The notes: generated by a model not told the origin, from the sequence alone. A DNA stretch of 64,000 bases from Vreelandella olivaria (GCF_023507745.1 NZ_JALPZO010000123.1:62001-126000), one strand, 5' to 3'; shown: positions 45,142-54,661, numbered from the stretch's first letter. Numbers and translations: made by a program.

Positions 45142-46407
45142 ATGCAACACTCAGACTATCCCCTGAGCGAGGTTCCTCCAGAGGCCCGCAAAGGGCTTCT
45201 TTCAACGTCAGCAGTATTGCTTGGCTTCACTTTTTTCACTGCGACCATGTGGGCCGGTGGCTCTTTGGGTCAGGCCTTCTCAATCGGCCAGCTACTGTGG
45301 ATTATTCTGCTGGGCAATCTGCTTCTGGGCACCTATGCGGCGGTACTCGCCTATATTGCCTGCAAAAGTGGCCTGAACGCAGTCCTTATGGGCCGCTTCT
45401 GCTTTGGTGAAAAGGGCAGCAAACTCTCCGACTTTATTCTCGGCTTCACCCAGATTGGCTGGTATGCCTGGGGAACAGCCACGGTTGCCCTGGTACTGGT
45501 TCGCACCACGGGAATGCCAGAATGGCTGGAAATCCCTTTAATGGTGCTGTTTGGGTTTGGTTTCTGCATAACGGCGATGGTGGGCTATAAAGGAATGGAC
45601 TGGCTCTCGCGCTTTGCTGTGCCAGCAATGATGCTATTTATTTTGATCAGCCTGTTCACTGGGCTGATAGAGATCAACGGTATTGCAGCACTGGGCCAGC
45701 AAACACCCACAGAAAGCATGAGTGTCGCAGCGGCGATTACCGTCATTATCGGCACTTTTATTAGTGGTGGTACCCAAGCAACCAACTGGAGCCGGTTTGC
45801 CAAAACGCCCAAGATTGCAGTGCTCGCCACCATGGCGGCGTTTTTTGCCGGCAACGGTTTGATGGTACTAACGGGCGCATTAGGCACCCTCATTTACCAA
45901 CAGGCGGACATCGTGGATGTATTAATTGCCCAGGGCTTTGTAAGCCTTGCTGTGCTGATGCTGTTTCTAAATATATGGACCACTCAGGATAACACCATCT
46001 ACAACTTTGCCGTGGCGGGGTGTAATCTGTTGCGCACCGATAAGCGTCGCCTGGTAACAATCGGCGGTGCGTCCATTGGCACCGTGCTGGCAATCGGCGG
46101 TATGTACAACCTGCTGATCCCCTTTCTGGTTCTGCTGGGTACCTTTATTCCCCCCATGGGCGGGGTGATCATGGCAGACTTCTGGCTAAAGCATAAAGGC
46201 CACTATCCGGCACTTGGCACTGCTGTGCTACCTGATTTTAATCGCCGTGGTTTAGCTGCTTATGTCTTAGGTACGGGGGCTGCTTATTTTTCTCCTTTAC
46301 TGCCGCCCCTGGTGGGTGTCGCCGTGGCAGCAGGCAGCTACGCCGTGCTGTTGCGCTTAAATCACGCTACGCTAACCGACAACCTTCCTTCGACCGCCAA
46401 ACAATAA
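45142..46407 (+). CDS. codB: Cytosine permease CodB
   Basis: Imports cytosine across the inner membrane. The 421 residues have about twelve hydrophobic segments and the CodB pattern VPPEARKGLLSTSAVLLGFT near the start, followed by MWAGGSLGQ. FTQIGWYAWGTATVALVL and FISGGTQATNWSRFAKTPK are also typical. AGGAG lies six bases upstream of the ATG. It belongs to the NCS1 superfamily. It is first in a codB-codA pair under a sigma-54-like promoter. Confidence 0.93.
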   Translation: MQHSDYPLSEVPPEARKGLLSTSAVLLGFTFFTATMWAGGSLGQAFSIGQLLWIILLGNLLLGTYAAVLAYIACKSGLNAVLMGRFCFGEKGSKLSDFILGFTQIGWYAWGTATVALVLVRTTGMPEWLEIPLMVLFGFGFCITAMVGYKGMDWLSRFAVPAMMLFILISLFTGLIEINGIAALGQQTPTESMSVAAAITVIIGTFISGGTQATNWSRFAKTPKIAVLATMAAFFAGNGLMVLTGALGTLIYQQADIVDVLIAQGFVSLAVLMLFLNIWTTQDNTIYNFAVAGCNLLRTDKRRLVTIGGASIGTVLAIGGMYNLLIPFLVLLGTFIPPMGGVIMADFWLKHKGHYPALGTAVLPDFNRRGLAAYVLGTGAAYFSPLLPPLVGVAVAAGSYAVLLRLNHATLTDNLPSTAKQ

Positions 46408-46423
46408 GTGAGCTCTTGTTGAT

Positions 46424-47677
46424 ATGCCCATGCAGATCATTAATGCCCGCCTACGCCAACGCCCGGAGCTATACCGTATCGAAATAGACAACGGGGCATT
46501 TATGGCCATTACCGCCCAGGATGCACCTCAAGCCGCTGGGGAGGGGCAAATAGACGCGCTAGGCAAGCTACTCTGTGCCCCGTTTGTAGAGCCGCATATC
46601 CATTTGGATGCCGCTCTGACAGCGGGAGAACCAAGCTGGAACCAGAGCGGTACGCTGTTCGAAGGTATCGAGCGGTGGGGAGAGCGGAAGCCCATGCTGA
46701 GTGAAGCAGATATTCGTGAGCGGGTGCTGAAAACTCTCAACTTACTGGTCGGTAACGGTGTTCAGTTTGTGCGCACCCATGCCGATACCAGTGATCCAAG
46801 CCTGGTTGGCCTTAAAACCCTGTGCGCCCTGCGTGACGAATTGAAGGATAAAATCGATATTCAGGTGGTCGCCTTTCCCCAGGATGGGCTGCTCTCCTAC
46901 CCCGGCGGCGATAAGCTGATGGAAGAGGCGCTTGAGATTGGCGCTGATGTGGTAGGCGGTATTCCCCACTTTGAATACACCCGTGAGCTGGGGGTTGCCT
47001 CCATGAAGCGGGTAGTTGAGCTGGCGATCAAGTACGACCGGCTGGTGGACGTACACTGTGATGAGATAGACGATCCCAACTCGCGTTTTCTGGAAGTGTT
47101 GGCCTGTGAGGCGCTGTTCCATGACCTTGGCAGTCGCGTTACCGCCAGTCATACCACGGCCATGCACTCCTACGATAACGCTTACTGCTCCAAACTGTTT
47201 CTGCTGCTCAAGCGCTCGGGCATCAATTTTATCTCCTGCCCGACGGAGAGTATTCACCTCCAGGGGCGCTTCGACACCTACCCCAAACGGCGCGGCGTTA
47301 CCCGTGTAAAAGAACTCAATGAAGCGGGTATTAACGTCTGCTTTGCTGAAGACTCGATCTTCGACCCCTGGTATTCACTGGGGAACGGCAAGCTGCTTCG
47401 CACCCTCGACTTCGGCTTGCATATTTGCCAGATGATGGGCTACCAGGATTTCAGCAAAGCGCTCTCCCTGATTACCGATAACAGCGCGCGCACGCTTAAT
47501 ATTGAAGAGCGTTACGGCATTGAGGTGGGTAAGCCCGCCAGCTTTAACCTGCTGGATGGTGAGGACGATTACAGCGTACTGCGTACCCAGGGAGAGGTAC
47601 TGCTTTCGGTTCGTCATGGCGAAATCATCATGCAGCGTGAGCCTGCTAAAATTACCACGCCTCTGTGGCTTGGCTAA
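46424..47677 (+). CDS. codA: Cytosine deaminase CodA
   Basis: Converts cytosine to uracil and ammonia; the uracil can then enter the reductive pathway encoded at 32078-37143. The 417-residue amidohydrolase has the metal site EPHIHLD, VHCDEIDDPNSR, SHTTAMHSYDNAY and the catalytic acid region CFAEDSIFDPWY. Length and sequence match E. coli CodA (about 427). Two possible starts, at 46424 and 46430, are close together; neither has a strong ribosome site, so translation may depend on codB, which ends 16 bases upstream. Confidence 0.94.
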   Translation: MPMQIINARLRQRPELYRIEIDNGAFMAITAQDAPQAAGEGQIDALGKLLCAPFVEPHIHLDAALTAGEPSWNQSGTLFEGIERWGERKPMLSEADIRERVLKTLNLLVGNGVQFVRTHADTSDPSLVGLKTLCALRDELKDKIDIQVVAFPQDGLLSYPGGDKLMEEALEIGADVVGGIPHFEYTRELGVASMKRVVELAIKYDRLVDVHCDEIDDPNSRFLEVLACEALFHDLGSRVTASHTTAMHSYDNAYCSKLFLLLKRSGINFISCPTESIHLQGRFDTYPKRRGVTRVKELNEAGINVCFAEDSIFDPWYSLGNGKLLRTLDFGLHICQMMGYQDFSKALSLITDNSARTLNIEERYGIEVGKPASFNLLDGEDDYSVLRTQGEVLLSVRHGEIIMQREPAKITTPLWLG

Positions 47678-47727
47678 CTAAAGCCAGCAGGCTAGGGTTG
47701 TTATTTAACCAAATCAAGGAGCCCATC

Positions 47728-48201
47728 ATGAGCGTTGAGAGCGTTCGCCGTTTCTTCGCAGAGCATGCCCCGGATGTCTCCATCGAGGAGCTTGAAACCA
47801 GTACCGCGACGGTTCAACTCGCCGCTAGCGCCCACGGTGTAGCACCTGGACAAATTGCCAAAACACTTGCGTTTCGCATTGCCGATCGCCACGTGTTGAT
47901 CGTTGCCAGCGGTGATGCCCGCATCGACAACCGTAAGATTCGCGACACCTTTGGAGGTAAGGCCAAAATGCTTGACGCCGATACCGTTCTGGCACTCACC
48001 AGCCACCCGGTTGGTGGGGTTTGCCCCTTTGGCTTAGCAACAGATTTACCCGTTTACTGCGATGAATCTCTCCACGCCTATGACGAGGTTCTCCCCGCTG
48101 CTGGTTCTGCCAATAGCGCGGTACGTTTAAGCCCAAAACACCTAGCTGAACTGGTTAATGCTCAGTGGGTGAATGTATGTAAGCTGCCCGAGATAGCCTA
48201 G
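47728..48201 (+). CDS. YbaK/EbsC-family aminoacyl-tRNA deacylase-like protein
   Basis: A 157-residue protein of the YbaK/ProX editing superfamily, whose members hydrolyse mischarged tRNAs in trans. The start is ATG 47728 with AGGAG six bases upstream; the frame from 47665 is an extension without a site. Family features seen are QIAKTLAFRI (with the conserved Lys), VASGDARIDNRKIR, and VGGVCPFGLATDLPVYCDESL. The substrate amino acid cannot be read; members of this branch are often of unknown specificity. It lies 50 bases after codA and may share its transcript by chance of position. Confidence 0.88.
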   Translation: MSVESVRRFFAEHAPDVSIEELETSTATVQLAASAHGVAPGQIAKTLAFRIADRHVLIVASGDARIDNRKIRDTFGGKAKMLDADTVLALTSHPVGGVCPFGLATDLPVYCDESLHAYDEVLPAAGSANSAVRLSPKHLAELVNAQWVNVCKLPEIA

Positions 48202-48293
48202 CTTTATTTCACTTCAACCCCGTACTGATGTATGCCCCCTAGCTGCGCTTTTACAATCAGCGTAAACTGAGGGGGCTGATATTCAGCAAGTTC

Positions 48294-48460
48294 TCAGGGC
48301 GGGGTGAAAGTCCCCACCGGCGGTGATGATGTCTTTCAGCAACGTTAGCCATCTAAGCCCGCGAGCGCTCAAGATGGTTGTTTTTTTATTGTAGTCTCTT
48401 GAGGTCAGCAGATTCGGTGAAAAACCGAAGCCGACGGTGATAGTCCGGATGAAAGAGAAC
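48294..48460 (+). ncRNA. FMN riboswitch (RFN element)
   Basis: All conserved blocks are seen in order: TCAGGGCGGGGTGAAAGTCC, CCACCGGCGGTGAT, AGCCCGCGAGCGC, GGTCAGCAGATTCGGTG, CCGAAGCCGACGGTGA, and AGTCCGGATGAAAGAGAAC. A variable hairpin (CTCAAGA with TCTTGAG) sits between the third and fourth blocks. It controls the lumazine synthase gene that starts about 110 bases downstream, lowering its expression when FMN is plentiful. Confidence 0.96.
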
Positions 48461-48570
48461 GGCACCTCAGACATGCAGCTTAAAAAGTGGCTGATGCCAC
48501 CTTTTGACGCTTGCCTGACGAACGGTGTCGCGTGCCCTGATTCTGGTACAACTTATCCAAGAGAATGACC

Positions 48571-49068
48571 ATGAATCAGACATTTCCGCTAACGCTTTCC
48601 ACTCACACCATCTCTCAACGCATCGCCTTTATTCAGGGCCACTGGCATCAGGATATCGTTGCGAAGGCATACGAGGCGTTTATTGCTGAAGTAGAACGCT
48701 GCGGCCTTAAAGCTGACCAGGTGGAGACCTTCACGGTGTCCGGCGCTTACGAAATTCCCTTACAGGCAAAGGTACTCGCTCAGAGTGGCCGCTATGGCGC
48801 CATTATTGGTGCTGGCTTTGTGGTTGATGGCGGTATTTATCGCCACGATTTTGTGGCCCAGGCGGTCATTGATGGATTGATGCGTGTGCAGTTGGATACA
48901 CACATACCTGTTATCTCAGTCGTACTCACACCCCACCACTTCCATGAGCACAGTACGCATCATGACTTCTACACCCAGCACTTTGTTACCAAAGGGAAAG
49001 AAGCCGCCCAGGCCTGCCTTAACACAATCGAAAATCTGTATAGAGCGCACAAATTAAGCAACGCGTAA
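48571..49068 (+). CDS. ribH: 6,7-dimethyl-8-ribityllumazine synthase, type II (RibH2-like)
   Basis: Penultimate step of riboflavin synthesis: condensation of a ribityl-pyrimidine with dihydroxybutanone phosphate. The 165 residues show IAFIQGHWHQDIV, FTVSGAYEIPLQAK, GAGFVVDGGIYRHDFV and VVLTPHHFHEH. The His-rich last motif and the sequence around GGIYRHDFVA are more like the type II enzymes of Brucella and Mesorhizobium than E. coli RibE. The start is ATG 48571 or 48565; the ribosome site is weak. It sits alone under an FMN riboswitch, with no other rib gene near, so a main riboflavin operon may exist elsewhere. Confidence 0.88.
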   Translation: MNQTFPLTLSTHTISQRIAFIQGHWHQDIVAKAYEAFIAEVERCGLKADQVETFTVSGAYEIPLQAKVLAQSGRYGAIIGAGFVVDGGIYRHDFVAQAVIDGLMRVQLDTHIPVISVVLTPHHFHEHSTHHDFYTQHFVTKGKEAAQACLNTIENLYRAHKLSNA

Positions 49069-49081
49069 TGCATGACACGTA

Positions 49082-49102
49082 GGCCCGGTAACATGCCGGG
49101 CC
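49082..49102. terminator. Terminator between ribH and the rhodanese gene
   Basis: GGCCCGG, loop TAACATG, CCGGGCC between two convergent stops. The perfect 7-bp GC stem is 13 bases past the ribH stop and 13 bases from the rhodanese stop, so it may serve both directions. The T-run is poor. Confidence 0.55.
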
Positions 49103-49115
49103 AATAACTTCCGCA

Positions 49116-49571
49116 TTAACAGCCACAATCTATCGCCCCATTCTCCACTAAGCTGCCCGCCTGAGCACCCTCCTGGATGGGATGGTTATCACGGCGCCAA
49201 AAATCCAACCCGCCGAGCAGCTCCTTTACCTGTAGACCCGCACTGGCCAGTTTCCAGGCGCCTTTGGTCGAGCCGTTACAGCCAATACCATCACAGTAAG
49301 TGATATAAACAAGGGTATTATCCAGCCCTGCCAAACGCTCTGAGGTCATTTCCCTGTGCGGCAAACTAACTGCTCCTGGAATGTGCCCAGCGCAGTAGTG
49401 TGCAAAGCTGCGGGTATCAACCACCACAATATCAGCAATCCCGTTTGCCAAGTCCTGGGCCACATCCCAGGCATCGGTGTGGTAACAGAGCTTATCGTAC
49501 ATGGCCGAGGCCATGAGTGCTGGAGTTGCGGGAGGAAACGCCAATACGGAGGATACATGCTGCTTAGCCAT
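49116..49571 (-). CDS. Rhodanese-like domain protein
   Basis: A single-domain sulfurtransferase-type protein of 151 residues. The rhodanese features are IVVVDTRSFAHYCAGHIPGAVSLPH, YCDGIGCNGSTKGAWKLASAG with the likely catalytic Cys at the start of the loop, and VKELLGGLDFWRRDNHP. The C-terminus ends CGC. The start is ATG 49571 (MAKQHV), with GAGG seven bases upstream; an adjacent GTG is the alternative. It follows the GNAT gene by nine bases. Substrate and partner are unknown. Confidence 0.88.
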   Translation of the reverse strand: MAKQHVSSVLAFPPATPALMASAMYDKLCYHTDAWDVAQDLANGIADIVVVDTRSFAHYCAGHIPGAVSLPHREMTSERLAGLDNTLVYITYCDGIGCNGSTKGAWKLASAGLQVKELLGGLDFWRRDNHPIQEGAQAGSLVENGAIDCGC

Positions 49572-49580
49572 CACCTGCCC

Positions 49581-50030
49581 TCACTTAACATCCAGTTGGT
49601 AACCGTAAAACGCCGTATTGCGCTGCCAGCCCAGTGACTCATAAAGATGCTGGGCACGTTCGTTCTCTACCTGAGTCATTAATATTAAACGTGCCACACC
49701 ATGGTCATGGGCCAATTGCGCGGCAGCCTCCATTAACGCTCTGCCGGTTCCTTGCTCACGACACTCAGGCAGTACAAAAAGATCGTTTAGTGTCCAGCGC
49801 GCATTCAAGCCCACAGTGGAAACCCCAGGGTAAAGCTGCACAAAGCCAGTGAGTAAGCCTTCACTGTTTTCGCTAACCAAAATAAATGAGTCACCTAGCC
49901 CCATGCGCTGGTCTATAAATTCCCGCGCCGCCTGAAGATCACTTGGCTGCTTATAAAATTGACGATAGCCATCGAGTAAACCACTGAGTGGCTCCAGGTC
50001 ATTGAATACCGCCGGACGAATGTTAACCAT
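49581..50030 (-). CDS. GNAT-family N-acetyltransferase
   Basis: Acetyl-CoA-dependent acetyltransferase of 149 residues. The acetyl-CoA-binding motif is REQGTGRALMEAA (R-x-x-G-x-A form), followed by a C-terminal HLYESLGWQRNTAFYGYQLDV typical of the fold. The substrate is unknown. It lies just upstream of the rhodanese gene on the same strand and probably forms a two-gene unit with it. The 247 bases between it and the transaminase gene show no further gene. Confidence 0.88.
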   Translation of the reverse strand: MVNIRPAVFNDLEPLSGLLDGYRQFYKQPSDLQAAREFIDQRMGLGDSFILVSENSEGLLTGFVQLYPGVSTVGLNARWTLNDLFVLPECREQGTGRALMEAAAQLAHDHGVARLILMTQVENERAQHLYESLGWQRNTAFYGYQLDVK

Positions 50031-50277
50031 AACGACTGCTCCATGAGGGTAGTGATCAAACAGAGTTTGCCGCTATAGTGGTCCATAGCAAAGAGCCACT
50101 TACCGCTAAATAGAGGGAACCAGTGAAACGTCGTGATGCCGCTAACACCTGATATTACGGAAGCACATCTCAATGTAACGTGACCAGCTTCAATGGATTG
50201 GGGCTATAGCACCTTGAAATGAATACTTACACTCTTCCGACCAGCGGGCTTTCTCTGCTGCGGCTCTTGAACACTAC

Positions 50278-51141
50278 TCACATGACGCGACGTCGACTTT
50301 CCACTATGTACGCTTCGCGCAGTTGCTGCGACACCTTGCCAGGATAGCCATCACCGATCTTCACATCATCAATCGCAATGACCGGCGTGACAAATGAGGA
50401 CGCCGACGTCACGAAGCACTCCTTGGCGCTCTGTGCTTCCGCGACACTGAACGTCCGTGCCTCAACATGCAACGACAGAGCCTTGGCGACTTCCAGGACG
50501 ACGGCCCTGGTAATGCCCGGCAAGATAGCATGGGAAAGCTCTCGCGTTACCAACACCCCCTCGTGAGTCAGTATCCAGGCATTGTTCGACGCCCCTTCTG
50601 TCACTACACCATTCTCAACAAGCCAAGCGTCATCGGCACCAGCCGCTTTCGCCGCCATTTTGGCCATTGAAGGATAAAGCAACTGTACCGTTTTGATGTC
50701 ACGCCGCGCCCAGCGCCAATCGGGTTGCGTCGCGACGCGAATGCCTTCTCGGCCACTGCGACTCTCAACCAGCGCCTTGGCCTGGGTGAACAACACCAAC
50801 GTGGGTGGCGTCTCGGCTTCGGGATAGCCAAAATCACGATCGCCGGTGCTGCCTCGTGTCAGTTGTAGGTAGACCATTCCTTCCTCCAGAGCGTTGCGCC
50901 GGATCAGTTCGCGATGAATCGCCAACAACGTTCCGTCGTCTAACGTTAAGGCTATCTGGAGTTCACTCGCCGAGCGCCTCAATCGCCGCATATGCGCGGG
51001 GAAATCAATCAGCTTACCATCCAGTACTGCCGAAACCTCGTAGACGCCATCAGCGAGCAGAAAGCCACGGTCGAAAACCGAGACCTTGGCATCTTGTTCT
51101 GCAACGTAGTCGCCATTCACGTAGACCGTTCGATGTGTCAT
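50278..51141 (-). CDS. D-amino-acid transaminase
   Basis: PLP-dependent class IV aminotransferase, expected to move the amino group of D-amino acids to 2-oxoglutarate (forming D-glutamate). The 287 residues match the D-alanine transaminase pattern: VSVFDRGFLLADGVYEV, RRDIKTVQLLYPSMAK with PLP-lysine Lys150, and VVTEGASNNAW with Glu182. It is the last gene of the long minus-strand D-amino-acid cluster, 80 bases after DgcA. Its product, D-glutamate, is the expected substrate of the DgcN-DgcA pair just upstream. Confidence 0.9.
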   Translation of the reverse strand: MTHRTVYVNGDYVAEQDAKVSVFDRGFLLADGVYEVSAVLDGKLIDFPAHMRRLRRSASELQIALTLDDGTLLAIHRELIRRNALEEGMVYLQLTRGSTGDRDFGYPEAETPPTLVLFTQAKALVESRSGREGIRVATQPDWRWARRDIKTVQLLYPSMAKMAAKAAGADDAWLVENGVVTEGASNNAWILTHEGVLVTRELSHAILPGITRAVVLEVAKALSLHVEARTFSVAEAQSAKECFVTSASSFVTPVIAIDDVKIGDGYPGKVSQQLREAYIVESRRRVM

Positions 51142-51221
51142 CTCATGCTGTCTCTTGTATCTCTATGTCCGTGAATCCGCGCTGGCTTAGCCCTATAACT
51201 GCAACTCATCATGCCAACGAC

Positions 51222-52202
51222 TCAGCCCCATAATGCCGAGACGGCTGGACGCACACCGTCAGCGTCGATGCGCATGCCGTGCTCGCGGTCCCGGGACAGT
51301 AGTAGCGGCCCGTCGAGATCGACCACGGCCGCTCCCTGCGCCACTAACAACGCTGGAGCCATCGATAACGACGAGCCCACCATGCAACCGACCATGATAT
51401 CGAAGCCTCGTGCTAGCGCCTCCTGTTTTAGCGCCAGCGCTTCGGTCAAGCCACCGGTCTTATCGAGCTTGATGTTGATCATATCGTAGCGTCCCACCAA
51501 CGATTGCAGCGAGCTGCGGTCGTGACAGGATTCATCTGCACAGACCGGCAGCAGCCGCTCTATTTCCGCTAGAGGCGCATCGTTACTGGCTGGTAGTGGT
51601 TGCTCAACCATATTGATCCCTAGCGCTAACAGTGCTGGTGCTAGGCTTTGATAAGCGTCTCGGTCCCATCCCTCGTTGGCATCAACGATGATACGCGACT
51701 CGGGTGCGCCCTCGCGAACTGCTTCAAGGCGCTCAAGATCGCCCTCGCCCCCGAGCTTCAATTTAAGAAGTGGCCAGGCTGCGTAATGTCTGGCTTTTTC
51801 CCGCATGATATCGGGCGTATCCAGAGACAGGGTGAAAGCAGTGATTTCGGCCTTTGGTATATCAATTCCAGCAAGCTCCCACACCGGCTTACCAGCGCGC
51901 TTCGCCTCAATATCCCAGAACGCACAATCGAGAGCGTTACGTGCAGCACCGGCCGGCAAGCATGATTGCAATGCAAGGCGATCCATACCATTCGACAATG
52001 CATCACGCATTGAATCGATCTGAGCCATCACACTCTTCACCGACTCACCGTAACGCGCATAGGGCACACATTCGCCACGCCCCGTGTGAGCCCCATCATT
52101 GAGCGTTGCGACCACAACACGCGCTTCGCTTCGCGAGCCGCGGGAAATAGTGAAAACTTCTGCAAGGGGAAATACCTGCTCCTCAATGCTAAGCGTCAAC
52201 AT
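51222..52202 (-). CDS. dgcA: DgcA-type enolase-superfamily racemase
   Basis: Enolase-superfamily enzyme of the dipeptide-epimerase branch, 326 residues. The active-site pattern is complete: a K-x-K pair (Lys147, Lys149 in LLKLKLGG), first metal ligand Asp174 in VDANEGWD, VEQPLP, CADESCHD and the second base Lys in INIKLDKTGG. Its gene overlaps that of a DUF1611 protein by seven bases. This fixed pair matches the DgcN-DgcA system described for marine bacteria, in which DgcA racemises N-acetyl-D-glutamate to the L form. L-Ala-D/L-Glu epimerase is the alternative name for the fold. Confidence 0.85.
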   Translation of the reverse strand: MLTLSIEEQVFPLAEVFTISRGSRSEARVVVATLNDGAHTGRGECVPYARYGESVKSVMAQIDSMRDALSNGMDRLALQSCLPAGAARNALDCAFWDIEAKRAGKPVWELAGIDIPKAEITAFTLSLDTPDIMREKARHYAAWPLLKLKLGGEGDLERLEAVREGAPESRIIVDANEGWDRDAYQSLAPALLALGINMVEQPLPASNDAPLAEIERLLPVCADESCHDRSSLQSLVGRYDMINIKLDKTGGLTEALALKQEALARGFDIMVGCMVGSSLSMAPALLVAQGAAVVDLDGPLLLSRDREHGMRIDADGVRPAVSALWG

Positions 52203-53197
52203 GACAGCACCGCCTCTGCCAACCGATCCGCGCTCTGGCGGTACGGGTCGACGCAGGGCAAACCCAGCCTTGCCTCAAGATCCCGAAGGTAGCGTTCTGC
52301 CTCGTCAATAGACTGCCCCGAAGTGTTAACCGAAACACCAACAACCTTGCACTCAGGGTTCACCACTTGCGCCAATGGCAAGGCTGTATCGCGTAGTTGC
52401 TCGAGAGATGGCAATTGATAATTCGGCAGTCCACGCATGTGCGTACGAGTCGGCTCATGACACAGAATCAACGCATCTGGCTGACCCCCGTGAATTAGTG
52501 CCAGGGTGACGCCAGAGTACGAAGGGTGAAACAGGCTCCCCTGCCCTTCGATGATATCCCAATGATCGTCATCGTTATCGGGCGTCAACCATTCGATCGA
52601 CCCGGCCATAAAATCGGCGATAACGGCATCAAGTGGCACACCTTCTCCAGTGATCAGGATTCCGGTCTGACCGGTGGCCCGAAAACTCGACTTTGCACCG
52701 CGTTTTTGTAGGGCGATATCCAACGCTAGCGACGTATACATTTTACCAATCGAACAGTCGGTACCCACCACGAGACATCGCTTACCGCGACGCGGTTGAC
52801 CATCACCAATAGGATACGACACCGGCGGTATACGCACATCGATGAGCTTACCACCGTATTGCTCTGCCGCTGCTACCAGTTCCGGTTCGTCACGCAATAG
52901 ATTGTGCAAGCCGGAAGCAATGTCCATCCCAGCAGTCAGCGCTTCCTTGAGTACGGAGATCCAGCTCCGAGAAATGATGCCACCTCGATTGGCAGCGCCA
53001 ATCACCAGTGTCCTGGCACCCTGAGCTACAGCCGTATCAATATCAAGGTCCGGTAGATTCATGTCCGCTTGGCATCCTGGTAGCCGGTACTGTCCCAACG
53101 CATACTCTGGACGCCAGTCGCGGATACCCTGAGCAACCTTGGCAGATAACGGATCGGGCACATCCCCGAGGAACAGTAAATATGGTGTCTTGAGCAT
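52196..53197 (-). CDS. dgcN: DgcN-type DUF1611 N-acetyltransferase
   Basis: A DUF1611 protein of 333 residues, with an N-terminal Rossmann-like part and a C-terminal P-loop domain (VVGTDCSIGKMYTSLALD near 142-158). IIEGQGSLFHPSYSGVTLALIHG is a strong family segment. In marine Proteobacteria and halophilic archaea this family, paired with DgcA, is reported to N-acetylate D-glutamate as the first step of its catabolism. The neighbourhood here (D-transaminase, D-aminoacylase, D-carbamoylase) fits. The acetyl-transfer function is taken from knowledge of the family, not visible in the sequence. Confidence 0.85.
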   Translation of the reverse strand: MLKTPYLLFLGDVPDPLSAKVAQGIRDWRPEYALGQYRLPGCQADMNLPDLDIDTAVAQGARTLVIGAANRGGIISRSWISVLKEALTAGMDIASGLHNLLRDEPELVAAAEQYGGKLIDVRIPPVSYPIGDGQPRRGKRCLVVGTDCSIGKMYTSLALDIALQKRGAKSSFRATGQTGILITGEGVPLDAVIADFMAGSIEWLTPDNDDDHWDIIEGQGSLFHPSYSGVTLALIHGGQPDALILCHEPTRTHMRGLPNYQLPSLEQLRDTALPLAQVVNPECKVVGVSVNTSGQSIDEAERYLRDLEARLGLPCVDPYRQSADRLAEAVLSC

Positions 53198-53290
53198 ATT
53201 GTTTTGTCTCAGTTAAATAGATACTGACGGAGTCATCCTCCACCATCATAACGATGCACCGCGACATGGTTTCGTGAACCGTGTAAGCCG

Positions 53291-54607
53291 TTACATCATG
53301 TTTTGAGGCAACCATAGCGAAATGGCGGGGAACGCCAGCAACAGTGCAAGAATAACCAGGTCACACGCCACAAATGGCCAGACCCCGGCAAAAACTTCGC
53401 TGATTTTGACTCCTTTACCTGCAGCGCTGGCCAGGGCAAAGGCGTTGAGACCGACGGGTGGCGTTACCCCTGCAATCTCGCACATCTTCATGGCAATGAT
53501 ACAAAACCAGATCGGTTCGTAGCCTAGTTCCACTACGACTGGGAACATGATCGGTAGCGTTAAAGCGAATGCGGCTGCGGGCACGACGACCATCCCCATC
53601 AGAAACCAGATGACTAGAATTAGCCCCAGGATGATCCATGAGGGTACATCCCAAGAAGTCATAAAATTCGTGATTTCAAAGGGAATTCGCGTTAACCCTA
53701 AAAAACGACTAAAGAAGAGCGCCGCCACAATAATAAAGAACAGGGTGGTTGTGATTCCGGCTGACTCTCGAAGTGCTGCGCGAAGTTTATCGAGAGAGCG
53801 CAGCGGCCCCATTGCGACGCCTAGAATGATTGCCCCCAGGGCCCCAACTGCACCAGCTTCGGTTGCCGTAAACAGACCACCATAAAGACCACCGATAACC
53901 ACACCACCTAGCAGTAGGATCTGCCATAAATCGAGAATACCTCGTAAGCGATCCCCCAGCATGACACGCTGTTCCTCCTCCAGCATTGGTGCAAGCTCAG
54001 GGTTGCGCTTAGCACGCCATACAATCGAAATCGCATAGACTAGCGCGGTCAACACTCCAGGAATGATACCCGCAATAAAGAGCTGCCCTACCGGTACGCC
54101 GGTGAAGATCGAAAACAGGATGAACATGCCGCTAGGTGGAATCATTGCAGCAAACGAACCCGCGCAAGCAATGCTGCCCAGCGCGAAACGCTTGTCATAC
54201 TGATAGCGACGCATCTCCGGGTAGGCAATGCGCCCAAATACGCTTGCGGTAGCTAGAGAGGAGCCACATACAGTAGAGAATGCAGCACTCCCAAACGCGG
54301 TCGCGACCGCCAGCGATCCGGGGATCCGTGCCGTTGCTCGATGCAACCCCTTGTAAGCCAGCTCGGCGAATCCACTGGCTGTTGCTAGCGCGCCCATCAA
54401 GACGAATAAAGGCAGGACTGTAAAAGTCGGCGAAGCGATCGCCGTGTACATAGTATCCCCCAGTAGTGAAGTGGCACTGAATGGGGTCAGAATTGTGGCA
54501 ATTCCAACAAAAGCGACAAGCAGGAAATTAATCGCCAAGGGAACACCGAGCACGAGAAGTATCAGTAATGCCACTACGCCGCCGACGCCTACTAGTGTGA
54601 AGTCCAT
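53291..54607 (-). CDS. dctM: TRAP transporter large permease (DctM)
   Basis: Large membrane subunit of a tripartite ATP-independent periplasmic transporter, using an ion gradient. The 438 residues form about a dozen hydrophobic segments; TVLPLFVLMGALATASGFAE, GSAAFSTVCGSSLATASVFG and EAGAVGALGAIILG are DctM hallmarks. It lies downstream of separate dctQ and dctP genes, so no fusion is present. In this cluster the substrate is probably an N-acyl-D-amino acid, D-amino acid or related carboxylate; this is inference. Confidence 0.93.
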   Translation of the reverse strand: MDFTLVGVGGVVALLILLVLGVPLAINFLLVAFVGIATILTPFSATSLLGDTMYTAIASPTFTVLPLFVLMGALATASGFAELAYKGLHRATARIPGSLAVATAFGSAAFSTVCGSSLATASVFGRIAYPEMRRYQYDKRFALGSIACAGSFAAMIPPSGMFILFSIFTGVPVGQLFIAGIIPGVLTALVYAISIVWRAKRNPELAPMLEEEQRVMLGDRLRGILDLWQILLLGGVVIGGLYGGLFTATEAGAVGALGAIILGVAMGPLRSLDKLRAALRESAGITTTLFFIIVAALFFSRFLGLTRIPFEITNFMTSWDVPSWIILGLILVIWFLMGMVVVPAAAFALTLPIMFPVVVELGYEPIWFCIIAMKMCEIAGVTPPVGLNAFALASAAGKGVKISEVFAGVWPFVACDLVILALLLAFPAISLWLPQNMM

Positions 54608-54661
54608 GATGAGATCCGTAGTAGAGGAAAAGTCAGAAACCAGGAACTGTAGTTTTGGACT

